A DNA stretch of 64,000 bases from Flavobacterium supellecticarium (GTDB lineage: Bacteria > Bacteroidota > Bacteroidia > Flavobacteriales > Flavobacteriaceae), in assembly GCF_004801375.1 (NCBI RefSeq), contig NZ_SSNZ01000001.1:682001-746000 (forward strand), in the 5' to 3' direction. Below, in pieces: positions 58,626-64,000 of the stretch. The translations under genes were made by a program, and so were the position numbers. Below the pieces are notes generated by a model. The model saw only the letters and a program-made list of their open reading frames with translations. It was not told where the DNA came from and ran no database searches. Position 1 is the first letter of the stretch, and every line of letters begins with the position of its first letter.

Positions 58626-60281
58626 TTAGTAGACGTCTTTTAGATAACGTCCTTGTGACTCAAGGTTTTCCAAAATTGTCTTTGCCTCGGCACTACTGAT
58701 GTTTTTTTCAGAAGCGATAATCTCCAGCAAGGTATTTTCGACATCGGTACTCATCGGTTCTTTTTGACCGCAGATATAGAGATAGGCACCATTATCCAGC
58801 CATTCACTCACTGCTTTTGCCTTTTGTTTTAAGCGGTCCTGTACATAAATTTTATGTTTCTGATCTCTTGAAAAAGCCGTATCCAGTCGTGTTAGCACTC
58901 CGGTTGCGAGCCATTCCTGTATTTCGGTCTGATAATAGAAATCGGAAACAAAATGCTGTTCACCAAAAAACAACCAGTTTTTTCCTTCGGCTCCGGTAGC
59001 ATCGCGGTGCGCCAGAAAACTACGGAACGGAGCGATTCCGGTTCCGGGGCCAATCATAATGATATCTTTATCCGGATCGGGCAATCGGAAATTCGGATTT
59101 TTATGAATGTAAAACGGAAGACTTCCCTCCTTTGGAAAATCCGCTAAAAACTGCGAACACAACCCGGATTTTGGAATACCGTCTACTGTAAACACATTGC
59201 GATTAACCGTTATATGGATTTCTCCGTCGTGTGCTTCGGCAGCCGATGCAATCGAATACAAACGTGGCGCGATAGGTAATAATAATGTGATAACCGCATC
59301 GAAAGTGACTTTTGCATCGATCGGATATTTTTGTAGAATATCCAGTAAATCGGCTTTTGTTTCGGTAATTGACACACCCAATAGGTTCGAAAGTGCCTCC
59401 AATGATTTTTTCGAAAGTCCTCTGATATTTTTGGTTTTCAGTTCATCACTACGGGAAGCGGCTTGTAACAATGTTGCAATTTCCAATGTTTCCGTAGTTG
59501 TGTTTTCCGGATAAAAACCGATCGCATCACCCGGTTCGTATACCACCGGTTCGTCTGTTTCGATTTCAATATGATGGGTTTCTTTATTCGAACCGCGATC
59601 GTTTAAAACGACCTTATGCCGTACAATACCAGTATACGTTTTCTTGTGCGTTACCGGAGCAACAATCGATGAAGTTATATCTGTTTTTCCAATTGTTGCT
59701 TGTTGTAGACTTTCCAATATTTCAGCAAACCATTTTTCGGCAACCGGAGTAAAATCCACATCGGCTTTTTGAAATGGCACTGCGCGTTGTGCGCCAAGTC
59801 GTGCGAGTTGCTCGTCTATAGCTTCACCCGCTTTACAAAACAAGGGATAAGACGAATCCCCCAATCCCAAAACTGCAAAACGGGTTTTCGAAAGATTGGC
59901 ACTACTATTACTGATATTGTCAAAAAATTTAACCGCATTTTGTGGCGGATCACCTTCGCCCTGCGTACTCATTATTACAATCAGAAAGTCTTCTTTTTCC
60001 AGTTTTTCCACCGGGTACTGGAATGCATCGATCACTTTCGACTGGATTTTATTTTTTTTTAAAACCGTTTGTAACTGCGTCGCCAGTTTTTTGGAATTCC
60101 CTGTTTCAGTACCGTAAATAATGGTTGGTTTTACCGAAACTGGCACTATCGTTTCTTTTGATTCCCTGGTTTCGTTTTGCGCCAGAAGTCCGGCCAGATA
60201 CCCATTGGTCCAGATAATTTCTTCACGGGAATACTGTCGTACCAGATCTTTTAGTATCTCAAATTTATTTTCAGCTAGCAT
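58626..60281 (-). CDS. cysJ: Sulfite reductase flavoprotein subunit (CysJ-type)
   Basis: A 551-residue diflavin reductase. Flavodoxin domain with IIYGTETGNSKKLA (FMN phosphate loop, about residue 54) and STQGEGDPPQNA; FAD/ferredoxin-reductase domain with PRLYSIASAA (FAD) and GLCSQFLADF; NADPH site with MIGPGTGIAPFRSFL and the late YICGQKEPMSTDVE. Typical C terminus (SQGRYLKDVY, FAD-stacking aromatic). It passes electrons from NADPH to CysI. Its start overlaps the cobA stop by 11 bases, showing coupling. Confidence 0.92.
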   Translation of the reverse strand: MLAENKFEILKDLVRQYSREEIIWTNGYLAGLLAQNETRESKETIVPVSVKPTIIYGTETGNSKKLATQLQTVLKKNKIQSKVIDAFQYPVEKLEKEDFLIVIMSTQGEGDPPQNAVKFFDNISNSSANLSKTRFAVLGLGDSSYPLFCKAGEAIDEQLARLGAQRAVPFQKADVDFTPVAEKWFAEILESLQQATIGKTDITSSIVAPVTHKKTYTGIVRHKVVLNDRGSNKETHHIEIETDEPVVYEPGDAIGFYPENTTTETLEIATLLQAASRSDELKTKNIRGLSKKSLEALSNLLGVSITETKADLLDILQKYPIDAKVTFDAVITLLLPIAPRLYSIASAAEAHDGEIHITVNRNVFTVDGIPKSGLCSQFLADFPKEGSLPFYIHKNPNFRLPDPDKDIIMIGPGTGIAPFRSFLAHRDATGAEGKNWLFFGEQHFVSDFYYQTEIQEWLATGVLTRLDTAFSRDQKHKIYVQDRLKQKAKAVSEWLDNGAYLYICGQKEPMSTDVENTLLEIIASEKNISSAEAKTILENLESQGRYLKDVY

Positions 60282-61086
60282 GTTGGAAGTTTATAATATG
60301 ATTATCGAAATACGACGTGTTTTTAGATTGTTCCCGGAACCAGGCAAACTGTTCGTGGAGGTTTACTACTTTCCCGACCAGTAATAAGGTCGGTACATAA
60401 CCAAACTCGGGAAATTCCTTGGTTTTTAATTCTGCAAACGAAAACACTCTGGTTTTTTGATACGGTGTTGTCGCTTGTTGAATCACGGCCAGTCCTTTAG
60501 TTTGATCAACATTGTTAGCTAACAGATAACCGGCCAATTGTTGTAATCGTTGGCCACTCATATAGAAAACAAGGGTATCGTCTGTCGTTCCCCAATCGGC
60601 CCATTGCTCCGGAGTGACCGATGCCAGATCGAATAAGGTCAGGAAACGTACGCCACGCGCCATTCCTCTGGCGGTTAACGGAATACCGGTATAGGCAGCC
60701 GCGCCAAAAGCCGCCGAGATTCCGGGTACAATTTCATACGGAATCGCATTGGCTTTAAGCACTTCCAATTCGTCCAGTATATTCGAAAACAACGATGCAT
60801 CGCCACCCTTAAGTCGAACGACCAGCTTCCCCTGTATTGCAAATTCTACCATTAACGTATTGATATCGCTTTGCGGCGTATGGATTCCTTTCGAACATTG
60901 TTTTCCAACATAAATAATGATGGCATCCTTACGCGCATTATCGGCAATTAGTTGTGGCGCAACCAGACGATCAGTCAGGATTACATCTGCCGTTTGCAGA
61001 TACCGGATCGCTTTTACACTTATTAAATCGGGATCACCCGGACCGGCTCCGGCTAAAATGACTTTCCCTTTATTTTCTATACTCAT
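60271..61086 (-). CDS. cobA: Uroporphyrinogen-III C-methyltransferase
   Basis: A 271-residue SAM-dependent SUMT enzyme. Motifs: VILAGAGPGDPDLISVKAIR near the N terminus (residues 9-28), VRLKGGDASLF (about residue 93), EIVPGISAAFGAAAYTGIPL, and MSGQRL. It adds two methyl groups to uroporphyrinogen III to make precorrin-2, the substrate of the N-terminal domain of the TSUP fusion at 54751. Together they supply sirohaem for CysI. It overlaps cysJ by 11 bases. Confidence 0.9.
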   Translation of the reverse strand: MSIENKGKVILAGAGPGDPDLISVKAIRYLQTADVILTDRLVAPQLIADNARKDAIIIYVGKQCSKGIHTPQSDINTLMVEFAIQGKLVVRLKGGDASLFSNILDELEVLKANAIPYEIVPGISAAFGAAAYTGIPLTARGMARGVRFLTLFDLASVTPEQWADWGTTDDTLVFYMSGQRLQQLAGYLLANNVDQTKGLAVIQQATTPYQKTRVFSFAELKTKEFPEFGYVPTLLLVGKVVNLHEQFAWFREQSKNTSYFDNHIINFQHAS

Positions 61087-61119
61087 TGTTTTTTTTAGTT
61101 TTCTTAGTTTATTTCGGGA

Positions 61120-62031
61120 TTAATACAGCCCTTCGATCGAAAGATACCGTTCGCCTGTATCATAATTAAAGGTGACAATTGTAGCTCCATCCGGGATTTG
61201 CGGGATTTTTCGGGCTACAGCCGCCAATGACGCTCCGGTTGAAATTCCAACCAAAATTCCTTCTTCTTTTGCTACCATACGGGCATAATCAAAAGCTTCG
61301 TCTTTGCCAACCTGTATAATTTCGTCCAGTAATTCCGGTTGTAAAACCGAAGGCACAAATCCGGCTCCGATTCCCTGTAACGGGTGTGGTCCCGGTTCGC
61401 CACCACTTAATACGGGCGATAATTCCGGTTCGACAGCGATTACTTTTAGTTTTGGAAATCTGGCTTTTAAAACTTTAGCAACACCGGTAATATGTCCGCC
61501 CGTACCGACTCCAGTAATCAGGTAATCGATACCTTCCGGAAAGTCCTGAAGTAATTCCTGTGCCGTTGTTTTTTCGTGAATGGCTACGTTAGCCGGGTTA
61601 TCAAACTGTTGTGGCGACCAGGCATTCGGGATTTGCGTTACCAGTTCATTGGCTTTTTCGATCGCACCTTTCATTCCTTTTTCCCGTGGTGTCAATTCAA
61701 ATTCGGCACCATAGATTTCCATTAATTTCCGACGTTCAACACTCATCGATTCCGGCATGACCAGAATAACCCGATAGCCTTTAACGGCACCAACCAAAGC
61801 CAGTCCGATACCGGTATTTCCTGAAGTTGGTTCGATAATAACACTACCCGGTTTTAAGATTCCTTTTTGTTCCGCATCTTCGATCATCGCCAGCGCGATA
61901 CGGTCTTTAATACTGTTTCCCGGATTGTTTTTTTCGAGTTTGATCCATACTTTTTTGGAGTCTCCGAAAAGCTTCTGAAGTCGGACAACCGGTGTATTTC
62001 CTATTGTTTCTAAAATGGTATTTGCTTTCAT
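61120..62031 (-). CDS. cysK: Cysteine synthase (O-acetylserine sulfhydrylase)
   Basis: A 303-residue PLP enzyme. PLP lysine in GNSIKDRIA (about residue 42), phosphate loop/substrate loop PTSGNTGIG (about residue 69), [16 protein letters not shown] (PLP-phosphate Gly loop, about residue 175), and GISTGAS (about residue 262). It forms cysteine from O-acetylserine and sulfide. Gene order with cysE just upstream (22 bases) supports a joint pathway. CysK and CysM types cannot be told apart with certainty; the motif set favours the CysK type. Confidence 0.9.
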   Translation of the reverse strand: MKANTILETIGNTPVVRLQKLFGDSKKVWIKLEKNNPGNSIKDRIALAMIEDAEQKGILKPGSVIIEPTSGNTGIGLALVGAVKGYRVILVMPESMSVERRKLMEIYGAEFELTPREKGMKGAIEKANELVTQIPNAWSPQQFDNPANVAIHEKTTAQELLQDFPEGIDYLITGVGTGGHITGVAKVLKARFPKLKVIAVEPELSPVLSGGEPGPHPLQGIGAGFVPSVLQPELLDEIIQVGKDEAFDYARMVAKEEGILVGISTGASLAAVARKIPQIPDGATIVTFNYDTGERYLSIEGLY

Positions 62032-62052
62032 GATTCTATTTTTTTAGTTGTT

Positions 62053-62865
62053 TTATATGACAAAATTGATGGGCTCCGGAAAGGGAGCTTTGTTTTTAAT
62101 GACGATCTCACTTTTGTGATACACCAGTGATTTTTTGGGAACCGATTGCGTGATCCATACATTTCCGCCGATAACCGCATCATCGTCAATATGCGTTTCG
62201 CCTCCCAAAATGGTTGCATTGGCATAAATGATCACATTGTTACCAATTGTGGGATGTCTTTTTTCTTCGGCTTTATCTTTACTCACGTTTAAAGCGCCCA
62301 AGGTCACACCCTGGTAAATTTTAACATCGTTACCAATAACAGTCGTTTCTCCAATGACCACACCTGTTCCGTGATCGATAAAAAAACGAGCTCCGATTTT
62401 TGCGCCCGGATGGATGTCGATACCTGTTTTTCCGTGTACATATTCCGAAACCAACCTTGGAATCACCGGTACGTTACTTTTCCAGAGCAAATGTGCCAGA
62501 CGGTAAACTGCGATGGCAAAAAAACCGGGATATGCCGCGAGTACTTCATTTCTGGATTTTGCCGCCGGATCGAAATTAAAAATGGTTTCCAAATCGGCTT
62601 CCAGTAAGTCGTGTACGATTTCTAGCGATCCAAAAAAGGTATTCGTTACGGTTTGGGCTTGTTCATCTGTCAGTACATATTTTACTATTTCGGTCAATTC
62701 TGATTGTAATTCCGTTTCTTTTTCCAAAAAGACGGTATAATTGTCCAATTCGGCATCGATCGAAAAAAGCCAGTTAAACAGCTTTTCAATCCATATTCCG
62801 GTTTTTACCTTATCGGGAATCCGTTCGTGGTTTCCCTTATTTTTTCGGTATAGTGGATGTTCCAT
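62053..62865 (-). CDS. cysE: Serine O-acetyltransferase
   Basis: A 270-residue enzyme with an N-terminal helical domain (residues 1-150) and a left-handed beta-helix of hexapeptide repeats ([53 protein letters not shown]). Catalytic His and Asp lie in the IDIHPGA and FIDHGTG stretches. It acetylates serine from acetyl-CoA to give O-acetylserine for CysK. The C terminus ([10 protein letters not shown]) ends in Ile, as in the CysE tails that dock in CysK. It starts 4 bases after the stop of cysN. Confidence 0.9.
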   Translation of the reverse strand: MEHPLYRKNKGNHERIPDKVKTGIWIEKLFNWLFSIDAELDNYTVFLEKETELQSELTEIVKYVLTDEQAQTVTNTFFGSLEIVHDLLEADLETIFNFDPAAKSRNEVLAAYPGFFAIAVYRLAHLLWKSNVPVIPRLVSEYVHGKTGIDIHPGAKIGARFFIDHGTGVVIGETTVIGNDVKIYQGVTLGALNVSKDKAEEKRHPTIGNNVIIYANATILGGETHIDDDAVIGGNVWITQSVPKKSLVYHKSEIVIKNKAPFPEPINFVI

Positions 62866-62869
62866 TACG

Positions 62870-64000
62870 TTAAAGTAAAAACATTAAAGCACCGACTGTA
62901 TTAAACGTTGTTTCATCGATCAGAATCGCATTTCCGTTTCGGGAATTTTCCGCAAAAGGATCAAAAAACAACGGCTGACTGGAACGTAGAGCAATCTGAC
63001 CAATGTCATTAATTCCAAGTTCATGCGTCTGATCGAATTGCCATTGGTTGACATCCCATTTCCGGTCGACCGCCTGAATTTTTACACGTACCGTTTTAAA
63101 ACGATGTTGCAACAGATAGGTTTTTCCGATTTGTAATGGTGCCGTATCCAACCAGCAAATCCAGGCTTTTAATTCATTTGACGTAAGTGGTAACGCATTG
63201 GCTTGTACAATCGTATCACCTCTGCTGATATCGATATTATCAGCCAGATGAAGGACCACATTGTCACCAGCCGTAGCCTGCTTGACCACTTCCTGGTGTC
63301 TTTCAATTTTTATAATTTTTGTTTCAATTCCCGAAGGTAAAATCACCACCGAATCGCCTGTGGTGTAACTTCCGCTTAGGATTTGCCCGGCGTATCCACG
63401 GTAATCGTGATTTTCCTCATCTTTAGGCCGAATCACCCATTGTACCTGAAAACGGGCTACGAGATTTTCTTTTGTCGGAATCGCAATATGTTCCAGCGTA
63501 CTTAATAACGCATCGCCTTCAAACCAGGGCGTGTTTTCCGATTTTGTTACGATATTATCACCCAACAGCGCGCTAACCGGGATATAGGCAATTTCATCAT
63601 AGGTGAGTTCCGAACGAATCGCTTCAAAGTCGGCTTTAATCGTATTAAAAACCGCTTCGGAATAGTCCACTAAATCAATTTTATTGATCGCGATAATAGC
63701 CTTTTTGATACCCATTAACGCCCCCACACTCGCATGACGTTTGGTTTGCGTGGTAATTCCTTTGCGCGCATCCACCAGAACAATGATCAAATCGGAATTT
63801 GACGCTCCGGTAATCATATTCCGGGTATATTGTTCATGCCCCGGCGCATCGGCAATAATGAATTTCCGTCTCGAAGTGGCAAAATATTTATAGGCCACAT
63901 CGATCGTAATTCCCTGTTCCCGCTCAGCCCGAAGTCCGTCGGTGATTAATGCTAAATCGATCGCAACATTTTCCTGTTTGGTTTGTTTTTGCAAAACACC
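62870..64000 (-). CDS. cysN: Sulfate adenylyltransferase subunit 1 (CysN), N terminus outside window
   Basis: At least 376 residues are present; the frame is open to the right edge with no start codon needed (…[17 protein letters not shown]). GTPase motifs: [11 protein letters not shown] (switch I, G2), [12 protein letters not shown] (G3), AINKIDLV (G4); the P-loop lies outside the window. A beta-barrel domain II and C-terminal domain follow. With CysD (presumably upstream, outside) it drives APS formation from sulfate and ATP by GTP hydrolysis. It is the first window gene of the sulfate-assimilation operon. The end [11 protein letters not shown] gives no sign of a fused APS kinase. Confidence 0.92.
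   Translation of the reverse strand, partial: GVLQKQTKQENVAIDLALITDGLRAEREQGITIDVAYKYFATSRRKFIIADAPGHEQYTRNMITGASNSDLIIVLVDARKGITTQTKRHASVGALMGIKKAIIAINKIDLVDYSEAVFNTIKADFEAIRSELTYDEIAYIPVSALLGDNIVTKSENTPWFEGDALLSTLEHIAIPTKENLVARFQVQWVIRPKDEENHDYRGYAGQILSGSYTTGDSVVILPSGIETKIIKIERHQEVVKQATAGDNVVLHLADNIDISRGDTIVQANALPLTSNELKAWICWLDTAPLQIGKTYLLQHRFKTVRVKIQAVDRKWDVNQWQFDQTHELGINDIGQIALRSSQPLFFDPFAENSRNGNAILIDETTFNTVGALMFLL

Overview
The window looks like a chromosomal segment of a Flavobacterium-type member of the Flavobacteriaceae (Bacteroidota). Support: AT-rich DNA; Bacteroidota -7 promoter elements (TAnnTTTG) before many genes; type IX secretion sorting domains of type A and type B; a giant SprB-repeat adhesin; a menaquinone pathway; and families typical of this phylum (TonB receptor/DUF4876/DUF6850, DUF3667, DUF2490, the TSUP-siroheme fusion). 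I see no rRNA, tRNA, CRISPR array, insertion sequence or prophage. The family names are recognised from sequence motifs by eye; no database was searched.

Layout. 1-685: 5' end of a secreted protein running off the left edge. 1327-4669: a tight + strand run (DUF2520 protein, kdsC, UbiA-type prenyltransferase, maf, small MscS-like channel). 4821-9955: exported basic protein, PIG-L deacetylase, and a sodium:solute symporter preceded by an unlisted 34-residue membrane ORF. 10049-13912 (-): a beta-flower repeat protein followed by four acidic cytosolic proteins, one SMI1/KNR4-like and one with a DUF1963-like end, resembling a polyimmunity island without its toxin. 14233-18414: cyclase-family hydrolase and a type B T9SS cargo protein. 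18820-24699 (-): menaquinone cluster menB / two PH-domain proteins / menA / metal-dependent hydrolase / menC. 24770-28172: C1 peptidase, serine-hydrolase lipoprotein, DOPA-dioxygenase-like enzyme. 28462-35335: a four-gene outer-membrane operon (TonB receptor, DUF4876 lipoprotein, DUF6850 barrel, di-haem peroxidase) behind a 23-bp palindromic operator.

35502-38591 is a graveyard: a GspF-like protein, two pseudopilins and an anchored surface protein, each broken by frameshifts, in-frame stops or deletions, and joined to a fragment of an opposite-strand gene. Then come OsmC, a bestrophin-like protein, a TetR regulator with two matching operator sites controlling itself and an MBL-fold hydrolase, DUF3667, pepT and a DUF1801/YdeI protein. 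45541-54538 holds a tail-collar protein, a solute-binding-fold protein without a signal peptide, and a 2390-residue adhesin with 23 SprB repeats. 54751-64000 (-) is the assimilatory sulfate reduction and cysteine operon (cysN, cysE, cysK, cobA, cysJ, cysI, DUF2490, siroheme synthase fused to a TSUP permease).

Most likely to repay study: the decaying pilus-like locus, the polyimmunity-like island, the tail-collar/binding-protein/adhesin triad, and the palindrome-controlled TonB/peroxidase operon.
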